Shown: piece by piece, positions 44,389-53,717 of the stretch | How the letters are laid out: the number at the start of each line of letters is the position of its first letter | Numbering within the stretch: the stretch's first letter is position 1 | Source: JALOTE01 sp031422195 | GTDB taxonomy: Bacteria > Pseudomonadota > Alphaproteobacteria > Rhizobiales > Rhizobiaceae | Assembly: GCA_031422195.1 (NCBI GenBank) | Contig: JANOPZ010000011.1 | Coordinates: forward strand, 1 to 57,642 | Direction: 5' to 3' | DNA: 57,642 bases | Made by a program: the position numbers and the translations under genes | Notes under the pieces: model-generated | The model's input: only the letters and a program-made list of their open reading frames with translations | Databases searched by the model: none | Told to the model about the DNA's origin: nothing

Positions 44389-44577
44389 TCACACTAACGC
44401 GAGACGCTTTCCGTCGATGAGTTTGAGCATTTCCGGGTTGGCATAAGCAATTTGTTCAACGGCAACTGGCTTTTTGCTCATCGCTGTTGTCATGGATGCG
44501 CATCCGCCCATTCCGCCCGCAAAAGCTGGGGCTGCTGCAAATGCGAGGAAGGCTACAGAGGCAAGAATTGTCTTCAT
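44389..44577 (-). CDS. Small secreted protein of unknown function
   Basis: 62 residues. A clear signal peptide (ILASVAFLAFAAAPAFA, cleavage after about residue 20) leaves a mature peptide of about 42 residues with a Gly-Gly-Met-Gly-Gly-Cys start, one cysteine, and a C-terminal VEQIAYANPEMLKLIDGKRLALV. It has its own terminator, which supports it being a real gene. Ribosome site GGAG lies upstream. Function unknown. Confidence 0.72.
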   Translation of the reverse strand: MKTILASVAFLAFAAAPAFAGGMGGCASMTTAMSKKPVAVEQIAYANPEMLKLIDGKRLALV

Positions 44578-44864
44578 GGCACGCTCCAGTATTTATAACA
44601 CGCAGAGTGTGTATGCAGCTGCGCAAACATGCAAGACGCGACCCTGCGTCACTTTAACGTTGTAAATACCGCGAGCAATTGTGCGCGCGGAGCGCTTATA
44701 TTGCGCGACCTCGCTGCATGATCAGCTTGTGCCATTGCTGCTCGCGTTGGCCGCCACTTTGCTGGTTTGGTTAGCGATGTTTCGAGGGTTTCAAGCAATT
44801 TGAGTCTCGCTATGAAGGGAACTCATTTTCGCCTGTCGGTGCCGTGTCAAAGCTGATTTCGACA

Positions 44865-45731
44865 CTAAGCCAAAGCTGGTGAATCCATCAAACCGTGACG
44901 GCGTTGTGCAGAAGCATTTGCGTCTGCGGCAATGTTTGCTGCATTCGGGTTGTTATCTCTGGGCGGATACGCTTCATTCAATGGAGTTACAACTGAACAA
45001 TTGCGGCCCTGTTCCTTAGCGGCATAAAGATTTGCATCAGCTGCTTTGAACAAGTCCGTGAATGCCATTGCATCTTGATAAATAACGCCGCCAATTGAAA
45101 CTGACAAATCATAACGTTTACCATTTGGACAAAACAATGCTGACGCGACCGCCCGGCGCAAACGGTCAGCGATATAAAGGGCATCTTTGGTTGTTACGTT
45201 GGGCAAAAACACCGCGAACTCTTCACCACCAATTCTGCCAACGATGTCATAACTACGCACTGATTTTCCCAGAGCCGCCGAAATTAGCTTCAAGGCTTCA
45301 TCTCCTTGGACATGGCCGAACCGGTCATTGATGGCTTTGAAACGGTCGGCGTCCACCACCAAAAACAAGTGGGAGATTGAAGGATTAAATGCCATTTTTG
45401 CGGTTTCATCATTGACCCGCATAATCAAAGCGCGCCGGTTCAGGAGGCCTGTTCCAAAGTCTTTGGTCGCCAGTTCATTAAGTTGATGGTTAACACGCGC
45501 AAGTTCGCGAAGTTTAAGTGTCAGATAGAAAAACAGCGGGCCCGCCAGCATAATCGGCAAAATCGTTGCTGTTGCCAGCGCGCGCGCAACAGCAACAGTA
45601 TCGAGATCGCGAAATGCGAAATAGTTGAATATCACCGAAAAAACCACGCAGCCCGCCGTGCCACTGAGTGTCCAACTTAGGAGGGTTTTCCATCCCTTCG
45701 GTGAGATGCCAAGCAATCCCTTTGTATCCAT
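44865..45731 (-). CDS. Membrane diguanylate cyclase (GGDEF)
   Basis: 288 residues. Two N-terminal membrane segments (about 17-40 and 48-73), a short linker and a GGDEF domain. The active-site motif is GGEEF at 168-172. An RxxD inhibitory site (RSYD, 159-162) lies five residues upstream as in feedback-regulated cyclases. DADRFKAINDRFGH is intact. It should make c-di-GMP. The C-terminal 30 residues are Asn/Ala-rich and disordered. Divergent from the GGDEF-EAL gene. Confidence 0.92.
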   Translation of the reverse strand: MDTKGLLGISPKGWKTLLSWTLSGTAGCVVFSVIFNYFAFRDLDTVAVARALATATILPIMLAGPLFFYLTLKLRELARVNHQLNELATKDFGTGLLNRRALIMRVNDETAKMAFNPSISHLFLVVDADRFKAINDRFGHVQGDEALKLISAALGKSVRSYDIVGRIGGEEFAVFLPNVTTKDALYIADRLRRAVASALFCPNGKRYDLSVSIGGVIYQDAMAFTDLFKAADANLYAAKEQGRNCSVVTPLNEAYPPRDNNPNAANIAADANASAQRRHGLMDSPALA

Positions 45732-45913
45732 CTCACGTCACTCAATGCAATTTTCTGATATAGTATTGCATTGAAATGTAAAAAATCTGTTTTAGTGCGC
45801 TTTTGTGTTGTTTACTGTCTGTTTACCATGCTGGTTGCTGGTTTGCGTGGGGTAAGCCCCACGTAACTTCTTGGTGTTTAATGGCGACACGGTGTGGAAT
45901 TATCGGTCTCTTC

Positions 45914-48367
45914 ATGCGTTTTCGACATATGTTATTTGTGCTTTTGGTGCTTGCCGCACAGTTCCCCGTTGCCGGTCTGGGGCTGTGGACGCGCAGCCAT
46001 ATCATCAGCAGTGAAATCCAAGATGTTTCTGAGCGACATTTGCTGCTTGCACGTAATCTCGCGCTGACATTGGCGCGCTATCATGGTGACTTGGTTGCCG
46101 GATTTGACCTTGCTTCGGCCGTTCATATTGGAGTTCCACTCAGCAAGCAGGCGCAAGTCCTGCTCACTAAGCTAGGAATGCGATCACTATGCGCGTTTTC
46201 ATTGACCGGCGGGGTCAAGCTTATGCGCGCAGAAGGCTTAGAAAGCGAAAAATGTTCCGAAATGATGGATCAAGGCACATTTAGCATTTTGTTGGCCAAC
46301 GCTCTTAGCAAAAAGACAGTAATTTCACCTCTTCATAAAATAGCCAATGGTGATCTGCGGCTTTTTGCCGTCAACAAGCGGCAAGGCGTATTGCGGGTTG
46401 GAATGATTGATCCAGTATTTTTCCGTACCTTAGCCAAACAAGTTCGATTTGGCGCGATGGGCCATGCTGTGATTGTGGATCAGGCCGGTCAGGTTTTGGC
46501 GCATCCAAAAGCGGCATGGGAACACATTGCCCGTCCGCTTGGCGATGAGCAGATCGTGCGCGCAATGCTGCGCGGAGACACGGGGGTCATGCAGTATCAA
46601 TCGCCATCACTGAAAGGCGAAATGATTGCGGGCTATTCTGGCGTCGAGGGCGCTGGCTGGGGCGTTATGATCCCTCAGCCAATTTCCGAATTAAATATAA
46701 AAGCCTACAATGCCGTGCAGCCAATCTATCTCATCGTTGCAATTGGTTTGGCAATTGCCGCAGCGGCGGCAGTGTATTTTTCACAGTTGGTAGCCAGTCC
46801 GCTTGAGAAAATCACGTTGCTCGCCCGTAACGCCAAAAGCGTTGCAGAACTCATCGAACTGCCGGAATTAAAGGGGCCGTTGATTCCAGCTGAACCTCGC
46901 GAGATCGTAACGGCTTACAATATGATGGTGCGCGCAATTCGCGCCAGTGAAGCCAAAGTGCGGGTTCAAGCCTATACTGATGGCTTGACCCGTTTGCTGA
47001 ACCGTCAAGCCTTCAATGAAGCGGCAGAGAGACTTTTTGCCACGTTGCAAGATCGGCAAGCCACCAGCTTGCTTTTCTATTTTGATCTCGATGGGTTTAA
47101 GACAATCAATGACACTTATGGCCACGCTGTCGGCGACAAAGTTCTCATAGAGGTCAGCAGCCGAACAATTGCACTTTGCCAAACGTTCTTTGGCATTGAT
47201 CATGTATTTAGCCCGCTGAACGATAGATCCATTGAAACTGATCGTCAAAACCTGCCAATTTTTGCGCGCGTTGGCGGTGATGAGTTTGTTTTGATTTTGC
47301 CGCAAGCAGGCAGTTTAAAAGATCGCACACGCTTCGTGCACAAACTGACCGATTGCCTGCTTGAGCCTTATTTCATCAACGAAATAAACATCAGGGCTGG
47401 CGCATCAATTGGCTGCGCGGTATTTCCTGAAGGCAAAGATAGCCTTGAAGGTGTTTTGCATCGTGCAGATGCCGCCTTGTACCATGCTAAAGCCCGCGGC
47501 AAAGGCCAATATTGTTTCTACGCGCCAAAAGAGGGTGTGCGCAGTATCACAGAAATTCGCCGCGAAGTGGCGCACGCTATCTCCGATGGGCAAATGCGTT
47601 TGCATTATCAACCAAAAATTGACGCCAAAACCGGCGGCTGCAATTCAGTCGAAGCGTTGGTTCGTTGGCAGCATCCTGTGCTTGGCCTCCAGAGCCCAAT
47701 TGCATTTATTCCCCATATTGAAGACAGCGAAGAAATCTGTGCGCTGGGCGAATGGGTCTTGAAGCAAGCTGCGGCTGATTTGGCTGATTGGCAAAAACGG
47801 GGGCGAACCTTAGCGATTGCAGTAAACATTGGCGCACGGCATCTGGTTTCAAACAATTTCCCCAGCCGCGCTTTGGAGCTTGTGACTGAGGCTGACGTTG
47901 ATCCGCGCTTGATCGAGCTTGAGATTACTGAAGAAATTGCAATGCGCGAAGATGAAAATACCCGAAATGTCATCGACGCACTCAAAGCACACGGGTTTTG
48001 TGTTGCACTTGACGACTATGGCCGCGGTTATTCCAACCTTTCTCGGCTCGCTGAAGTGAATGTTGATGTTATCAAAATTGACCGTTCGCTTATCGCCAAT
48101 GTTGAAAGCCATGAGCGAACCCAAAAGATTGTTTCAGCCACCATCGCCATGGCCAATGCCTTAAATTGCCGCGTTGTTGCCGAAGGTATTGAAGAAGCCT
48201 CCCACGCAGCATTACTACGCAAGCTGGGTTGCCACGAGTTTCAAGGCTATTTCTTTGCCAAACCAATGGCGCGCGAGCAGCTCGACCAATGGCTGATTGA
48301 CCGCGAACAAAACCCGGTTGGACAAATGCAGGCCAAAATTGGCTGGGCCAGTTCAAGCCATAGTTAG
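45914..48367 (+). CDS. Membrane-bound GGDEF-EAL sensor protein
   Basis: About 817 residues. Two membrane segments (about 3-22 and 275-298) flank a periplasmic dCache-like sensor (about 30-270). Then a HAMP-like linker, a GGDEF domain with GGDEF at 454-458, and an EAL domain beginning at EALVRW (580). EAL catalytic residues are present: EAL, N of NIGARHL, ELEITE, DDYGRGYSNL, KID, AEGIEE, QGYFFAKP. The cyclase I-site RxxD is missing, and extra residues are inserted before GGDEF. The start is uncertain; ATGs at 45881 and 45914 and an upstream ATG at 45803 are possible. Confidence 0.88.
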   Translation: MRFRHMLFVLLVLAAQFPVAGLGLWTRSHIISSEIQDVSERHLLLARNLALTLARYHGDLVAGFDLASAVHIGVPLSKQAQVLLTKLGMRSLCAFSLTGGVKLMRAEGLESEKCSEMMDQGTFSILLANALSKKTVISPLHKIANGDLRLFAVNKRQGVLRVGMIDPVFFRTLAKQVRFGAMGHAVIVDQAGQVLAHPKAAWEHIARPLGDEQIVRAMLRGDTGVMQYQSPSLKGEMIAGYSGVEGAGWGVMIPQPISELNIKAYNAVQPIYLIVAIGLAIAAAAAVYFSQLVASPLEKITLLARNAKSVAELIELPELKGPLIPAEPREIVTAYNMMVRAIRASEAKVRVQAYTDGLTRLLNRQAFNEAAERLFATLQDRQATSLLFYFDLDGFKTINDTYGHAVGDKVLIEVSSRTIALCQTFFGIDHVFSPLNDRSIETDRQNLPIFARVGGDEFVLILPQAGSLKDRTRFVHKLTDCLLEPYFINEINIRAGASIGCAVFPEGKDSLEGVLHRADAALYHAKARGKGQYCFYAPKEGVRSITEIRREVAHAISDGQMRLHYQPKIDAKTGGCNSVEALVRWQHPVLGLQSPIAFIPHIEDSEEICALGEWVLKQAAADLADWQKRGRTLAIAVNIGARHLVSNNFPSRALELVTEADVDPRLIELEITEEIAMREDENTRNVIDALKAHGFCVALDDYGRGYSNLSRLAEVNVDVIKIDRSLIANVESHERTQKIVSATIAMANALNCRVVAEGIEEASHAALLRKLGCHEFQGYFFAKPMAREQLDQWLIDREQNPVGQMQAKIGWASSSHS

Positions 48368-48654
48368 CCGACTGTGGCGAAAAGTTATAATTTGAGGTCT
48401 TAAAATTTGCCAAACGCTTGAAAATTAATCACTTTGACTGGTTTTGGGGCAGATTTTTATAGAAGCTAATCGGTTTGCACGAAAAGTTAGAAGAAACGCG
48501 CCAATTTGGTTCAGAATTCGTAAAAACCGTTGCGTTTTGCAAACAATTCCGTTTAGGACTTTTGTCAATTCAAAACCGCCGGAGGTCTTGTATCTGGCGT
48601 GAAATAGAACACAGTGTCGCGTATGACGATTATTTTCGCCGGGGGGCTTGGCGC

Positions 48655-49557
48655 GTGGAATATTTTATCCAGCAGACATTGAACGGGCTGACGCTTGGTT
48701 CAATTTACGGATTGGTAGCCATTGGCTATACAATGGTTTACGGCATCATCGGCATGATCAATTTTGCCCATGGCGATATTTTTATGCTTGGCGCGTTTGT
48801 TGCCTTGATTGTTTTTTTGGTTCTCACATCATTTTTCGGCGGCATCAGCGTGGTGCTGTTTTTGTTGATCATGATGATCGTCGCGATGTTGACAACCAGC
48901 CTTTGGAATTGGACAATAGAGAAAGTGGCTTACCGTCCTTTGCGCGGTTCGTTTCGGCTGGCCCCGCTGATCACAGCGATTGGCATGTCGATTGCGATTT
49001 CAAACTTTGTGCAAGTCAGCCAAGGCCCGCGCAACAAACCTATTCCGCCACTGATCACCGACATTTACCAGTTCGGCGGCATCACTGTTTCATTAAAACA
49101 AATCGTGATTGCGGTTGTGACAATCGTTCTTCTCACCATTTTCTGGTATATCGTCAATAAAACGCCGCTTGGACGCGCCCAGCGTGCTGTTGAACAAGAC
49201 CGCAAGATGGCGTCTTTGCTGGGCATTGATGTCGACCGCACAATTTCAATCACATTTATCATGGGAGCATCGCTCGCCGCCGTCGCAGGCACCATGTATC
49301 TCATGTATTATGGTGTGGTCGTGTTCACCGACGGCTTTATTCCCGGCGTCAAGGCGTTCACTGCCGCCGTGTTGGGTGGCATCGGGTCGCTACCGGGCGC
49401 TGTCCTTGGCGGCCTTTTGATCGGGGTGATTGAAAGCCTTTGGTCGGCCTATTTCTCAATTGATTATAAAGACGTGGCGGCATTTTCAATTTTGGCCATT
49501 GTTTTAGTGTTCCTTCCCTCCGGCCTTCTTGGCCGCCCTGAAGTAGAGAAGGTTTAA
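48655..49557 (+). CDS. livH: Branched-chain amino acid ABC transporter permease LivH
   Basis: 300 residues with about eight membrane segments. Family signature: IQQTLNGLTLGSIYGLVAIGYTMVYGIIGMINFAHGD. GTG 48655 follows a G-rich ribosome site; the frame extends 60 codons upstream but those residues do not fit the family. Inner-membrane permease half of the livHMGF importer. A 287-base upstream stretch (48368-48654) shows no gene. Confidence 0.95.
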   Translation: MEYFIQQTLNGLTLGSIYGLVAIGYTMVYGIIGMINFAHGDIFMLGAFVALIVFLVLTSFFGGISVVLFLLIMMIVAMLTTSLWNWTIEKVAYRPLRGSFRLAPLITAIGMSIAISNFVQVSQGPRNKPIPPLITDIYQFGGITVSLKQIVIAVVTIVLLTIFWYIVNKTPLGRAQRAVEQDRKMASLLGIDVDRTISITFIMGASLAAVAGTMYLMYYGVVVFTDGFIPGVKAFTAAVLGGIGSLPGAVLGGLLIGVIESLWSAYFSIDYKDVAAFSILAIVLVFLPSGLLGRPEVEKV

Positions 49558-49562
49558 GTACG

Positions 49563-50966
49563 ATGGCAAACCCGACCCGTGCTGCCGCAGTGAACCCAGA
49601 CGCGCCACCAGCTGATCCCATTCAAGCCGGCATTAAAGACGCATTTATCGGCGGCGTTATCACTCTTGGTTTATTTGTCCTGCTGATCGGCCTTGAAACC
49701 ACACAAAACATCCGCAACGAACTGGTCATCAATCAGCGTTGGGGGCTTTTACTGGCTGTCATCGGTATTGTGATGGCTGGCCGCTTTGTTATGACGGCTT
49801 TTGTCCGGCCAATCTTGCATGAGCGAAAAAAGAGTAATGCCGCTGCATCAATGGCCCGCGGTAACGTTGAACCCAGCGCGCTTCGCAAGGCGATTCCCAA
49901 GCTGGCTCTGCTGTTTTTGTTTATTTATCCGGTGCTCGTTGTTTTGCTTGTTGGCTGGCAAGGTTCACTTAAATGGGTGGATAATTTTGGCATCCAGATT
50001 TTGATCTATGTCATGTTGGCATGGGGCCTTAACATCGTTGTTGGTCTTGCTGGCCTTCTTGATCTTGGTTACGTCGCGTTTTACGCGGTGGGCGCTTATT
50101 CATATGCGATTTTGTCAGATGCGTTTGGCCTGTCATTTTGGATTTTGCTTCCCATCGCCGGAATTCTGGCAGCGTTTTGGGGCATCATTTTAGGCTTTCC
50201 GGTGCTGCGATTGCGCGGGGATTATCTTGCCATTGTGACCTTGGCCTTTGGTGAGATTATCCGCCTCGTATTGATCAACTGGACCGAATTGACCAAAGGC
50301 ACTTTCGGCATTTCAGGGATCCAGCGCGCCACTTTGTTTGGTATTGAATTTAATGCTTCGCCAACCGGCTTTGCAGCAACGTTCGGTCTGGCGCCCTCAT
50401 CGGCCTATTACAAGATCTTTCTTTATTACCTCATTTTGCTGCTTTGCTTGCTTACCGCCTATGTGACCATTCGTTTGCGCCGCATGCCTATTGGCCGCGC
50501 TTGGGAAGCCTTGCGAGAAGATGAGATCGCCTGCCGTTCGCTTGGCATCAACACCACAACTACCAAACTGACAGCGTTTGCTACAGGCGCTATGTTTGGT
50601 GGCTTTGCCGGTGCATTCTTTGCGGTGCGCCAGGGCTTTGTGTCGCCAGAGAGTTTCGTGTTTATCGAATCAGCTGTTATCTTGGCGATTGTTGTTCTTG
50701 GCGGTATGGGCTCACTTCCAGGTATAGCAATTGCCGCCGCCGTCATGATTGGTGGTACCGAATTGCTGCGCGAACTGAATTTCTTGAAATTGGTTTTCGG
50801 CCAGGAATTTACGCCTGAACTCTACCGCATGTTGCTGTTTGGATTGGCTATGGTCGTGGTGATGTTATGGAAACCGCGCGGGTTTGTGGGCACACGCGAA
50901 CCGACGGCATTTTTGAAAACCAGTAAAGCCGTTTCCGGCGCCTTCACCAAAGAAGGGCACGGTTGA
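49563..50966 (+). CDS. livM: Branched-chain amino acid ABC transporter permease LivM
   Basis: 467 residues. An N-terminal LivM-type segment with hydrophobic helices (residues 1-110) is followed by the permease core with GLNIVVGLAGLLDLGYVAFYAVGAYSYAI and RLRGDYLAIVTLAFGEI. About ten membrane segments. Starts six bases after livH. Its stop overlaps the livG start by one base. Confidence 0.95.
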   Translation: MANPTRAAAVNPDAPPADPIQAGIKDAFIGGVITLGLFVLLIGLETTQNIRNELVINQRWGLLLAVIGIVMAGRFVMTAFVRPILHERKKSNAAASMARGNVEPSALRKAIPKLALLFLFIYPVLVVLLVGWQGSLKWVDNFGIQILIYVMLAWGLNIVVGLAGLLDLGYVAFYAVGAYSYAILSDAFGLSFWILLPIAGILAAFWGIILGFPVLRLRGDYLAIVTLAFGEIIRLVLINWTELTKGTFGISGIQRATLFGIEFNASPTGFAATFGLAPSSAYYKIFLYYLILLLCLLTAYVTIRLRRMPIGRAWEALREDEIACRSLGINTTTTKLTAFATGAMFGGFAGAFFAVRQGFVSPESFVFIESAVILAIVVLGGMGSLPGIAIAAAVMIGGTELLRELNFLKLVFGQEFTPELYRMLLFGLAMVVVMLWKPRGFVGTREPTAFLKTSKAVSGAFTKEGHG

Positions 50967-52450
50967 TGAACGTCTCAGTAAAGCCTCAAATGATGTCTGA
51001 TCAGATGAACAAAGACCCGATATTGACAGTTGAGCATGTGTCGATGCGTTTTGGCGGCCTTTTGGCCGTTGGAGACCTGTCATTTAAGGCCTATCGCGGC
51101 GACATTACCGCCTTGATTGGCCCTAATGGCGCCGGTAAAACCACGGTATTTAACTGTATTACTGGTTTTTACCGCCCGACCGAAGGCATGATTACGATGA
51201 ACCGTGCCAATGGCGAGAACCATATTTTGGAGCGGCTACCGGATTTTGAGATACCCAAAAAAGCCAAGGTCGCGCGAACATTTCAAAACATCCGGTTGTT
51301 CTCAGGCCTGACCGTTCTTGAAAATCTGCTGGTCGCACAGCACAATAAACTGATGGTGGCATCGGGCTATACAATCATGGGATTGCTTGGCCTTGGCGGC
51401 TATAAAAAAGCTTCGGCAGAATCTGTTGATCTTGCAAAATTCTGGCTCGAAAAAACCAATCTGATCGACCGTGCAGATGATCCAGCGGGTGATTTGCCTT
51501 ACGGTGACCAAAGGCGCCTGGAAATTGCGCGTGCCATGTGCACTGGCCCTGAACTGCTGTGTTTGGACGAGCCGGCGGCTGGTTTGAACCCGCGTGAGTC
51601 TGCTGCGCTCAATGATTTGCTGCGTTCGATCCGCGCCGATACCGGTGTTTCGGTACTGCTCATTGAGCATGATATGTCTGTTGTTATGGAAATATCAGAC
51701 CATGTTGTGGTTTTGGAATATGGCCAAAAAATTTCCGATGGCACACCAAATCAAGTGCGCAATGATCCACGCGTGATTGCCGCTTATCTTGGCGTTGATG
51801 ATGATGAAGTTGAAGGGGTTATGAACTCCGTCGCTTTGGAAGCTCCAATTTTGGCACCGGTCGCATTGGTTGCAGCGCCCCCGAAAGCAAAACAGTCCAA
51901 AACGATGCCGATTGCAAAAGAGCGTCGCGCCGCAATGATTGAAGCTGTGCCGGTGAAATTGGTTGTGAAGCCGGCTGCAAAAGCTGTTTCCAAGCCCGCA
52001 GTAAAAGTGATTGCGAAAGCTGCACCAAAACCGATTGTTAAAGCGGCTGCCAAAGTAATTGTTGCGGCACCGATTGCTGTTGCAAATTCGGGCGGTGTTT
52101 CAAATGCGCTGGCCAGCCCGCGCGGTGGTAAAGCGGATGATTTAATAAAAATCAAAGGCATCGGGCCGGTTAATCAGCGCAAGTTGAATGAGCATGGCAT
52201 TTATCATTTTGACCAAATTGGCGCGTGGAAAAAGAATGACATAAAGGCTGCCGAAGCCTATCTGGCGTTTGACGGACGAATTGCCCGCGAAGATTGGATG
52301 AGCCAGGCCAAGGTTTTTGCAAAGGCAGCAAAAACCGCACAAAAAGGTGGCGCACCGACAGCTGCTGCAAAAGCAGTTGTCGCAAAACGCGGCATCGCAA
52401 AACCCGCTATCTCCAAAACAGTTTCGTCCAAGACTAAGGGAGGCAAATAA
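50966..52450 (+). CDS. livG: LivG ATPase fused to a basic linker and a helix-hairpin-helix-like module
   Basis: 494 residues; the usual LivG is about 250-260. The ABC domain (1-280) is intact: Walker A GPNGAGKTT, Q-loop FQNIRLF, signature-type PYGDQRRLEIARAM, Walker B LLCLDEPAAGLNP, and IEHDMSVVM. From about residue 281 follows an Ala/Lys/Pro/Val-rich linker to about 388. Residues 389-450 form a module (DDLIKIKGIGPVNQRKLNEHG...FDQIGAW...GRIAREDWMSQAKVFA) like the helix-hairpin-helix tails of alphaproteobacterial NuoE and ribosomal L21, from memory. The end is KA-rich. It is one uninterrupted frame ending at the livF start. Confidence 0.93.
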   Translation: MNVSVKPQMMSDQMNKDPILTVEHVSMRFGGLLAVGDLSFKAYRGDITALIGPNGAGKTTVFNCITGFYRPTEGMITMNRANGENHILERLPDFEIPKKAKVARTFQNIRLFSGLTVLENLLVAQHNKLMVASGYTIMGLLGLGGYKKASAESVDLAKFWLEKTNLIDRADDPAGDLPYGDQRRLEIARAMCTGPELLCLDEPAAGLNPRESAALNDLLRSIRADTGVSVLLIEHDMSVVMEISDHVVVLEYGQKISDGTPNQVRNDPRVIAAYLGVDDDEVEGVMNSVALEAPILAPVALVAAPPKAKQSKTMPIAKERRAAMIEAVPVKLVVKPAAKAVSKPAVKVIAKAAPKPIVKAAAKVIVAAPIAVANSGGVSNALASPRGGKADDLIKIKGIGPVNQRKLNEHGIYHFDQIGAWKKNDIKAAEAYLAFDGRIAREDWMSQAKVFAKAAKTAQKGGAPTAAAKAVVAKRGIAKPAISKTVSSKTKGGK

Positions 52451-53175
52451 TGTCTGATACGCTTCTCTCAGTTGAAAATGTCCAGACCTACTATGGCAAT
52501 ATTCGCGCGCTTGGCGGCGTTACGATTGATGTTAAGCGCGGCGAAATCGTTGCGCTGATTGGTGCCAATGGCGCTGGTAAGTCGACGATGATGATGACAA
52601 TTTTTGGCAGCCCGAAAGCCCGCAGTGGCAAGATCATCTTCGAAGGCCAAGACATCACCGATATGCCGACCCATGAGATTGCGCGAATGCGAATTGCACA
52701 ATCACCGGAAGGCCGCCGTATTTTCCCGCGTATGACGGTTCTTGAAAACCTGCAAATGGGTGCGAGCCTTGATAATCTGGCCTATTTCAAAGACGATGTG
52801 GAAAAAGTGTTCCATCTTTTTCCGCGCCTTAAAGAGCGAATAACACAGCGTGGCGGCACTTTGTCTGGCGGCGAGCAACAGATGCTGTCCATCGGCCGTG
52901 CCTTGATGGCGCGTCCGAAGCTTTTGTTGCTTGACGAGCCGTCGCTTGGCCTTGCTCCGTTGATTGTGAAGCAGATTTTTGAGGCCATTAAAGAGCTGAA
53001 CGTCAATCAAGGACTGACAGTGTTTCTGGTGGAACAAAATGCTTTTGGTGCCTTGAAATTGGCGCATCGCGGCTATGTGATGGTGAATGGCATGGTCACC
53101 TTAAGTGGCACCGGTAAAGAGTTGCTGGCGAACCCTGAAGTGCGGGCCGCCTATCTTGAAGGCGGGGCACATTGA
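52450..53175 (+). CDS. livF: Branched-chain amino acid ABC transporter ATPase LivF
   Basis: 241 residues. Walker A GANGAGKST, signature LSGGEQQMLSIGRAL, Walker B LLLDEPSLGLAP. Normal LivF length, without the extra tail of its neighbour. ATG overlaps the livG stop by one base. Confidence 0.96.
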   Translation: MSDTLLSVENVQTYYGNIRALGGVTIDVKRGEIVALIGANGAGKSTMMMTIFGSPKARSGKIIFEGQDITDMPTHEIARMRIAQSPEGRRIFPRMTVLENLQMGASLDNLAYFKDDVEKVFHLFPRLKERITQRGGTLSGGEQQMLSIGRALMARPKLLLLDEPSLGLAPLIVKQIFEAIKELNVNQGLTVFLVEQNAFGALKLAHRGYVMVNGMVTLSGTGKELLANPEVRAAYLEGGAH

Positions 53176-53221
53176 CAATTACTCCATTGATACAACAGAT
53201 TGAATGTGCGGGGGCAAACTC

Positions 53222-53566
53222 ATGATCTACGCAATGATTTTTGAAACATTCTATCCCGGTGAGATGGTATTTTATGCCCTGGCGTGCTGGGCTGCATGGA
53301 TGACGGGCCGGTCCATTGCCGGGACATGGCGCACTTTAGCCTCATGCCTGATTTACAGTGTTCCGCTTGCAATGGCGATACGCTTTATTCATTATGCAAT
53401 GTTCGAAGGCCCGTTTTTGAGCCCGGTTCATTTTGTGGCAGATTTAATCATCATGGCGATTATTGTGGTGATTGCATTTCGTTACACCCGTACGGGCCAA
53501 ATGGTTTCGCAATATAGCTGGCTTTATGAGCGGGCCTCGCCTTTGTCATGGCGCAATCGTGGCTAA
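53222..53566 (+). CDS. Small membrane protein downstream of livF (DUF6867-like)
   Basis: 114 residues. Three or four membrane segments: about 10-27, 36-55 and 72-92. Aromatic-rich. I believe it belongs to the small membrane family often found with liv genes in Rhizobiales (DUF6867), from memory. G-rich ribosome site before ATG 53222; an ATG at 53204 is an alternative. Possibly a transporter accessory subunit; not known. Confidence 0.7.
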   Translation: MIYAMIFETFYPGEMVFYALACWAAWMTGRSIAGTWRTLASCLIYSVPLAMAIRFIHYAMFEGPFLSPVHFVADLIIMAIIVVIAFRYTRTGQMVSQYSWLYERASPLSWRNRG

Positions 53567-53717
53567 TAAACACTTACCAAAATTTACCATTTACGCCGAT
53601 TTTAGCTGAATCTGCGTGACAAACGGCCCAAAATGGGCTTGAGACATTCCCCAGCGGACTTAGGTTGGCGTCGCTACGGGATCACTACTTAAAGCCACCA
53701 ACAACGGGAGCCTACTC

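Noticed and set aside
48475..48654. Sixty-codon extension of the livH frame upstream of GTG 48655
   Set aside because: The residues do not resemble LivH proteins, which begin at the hydrophobic IQQTLNGL segment, and a good ribosome site precedes the GTG.
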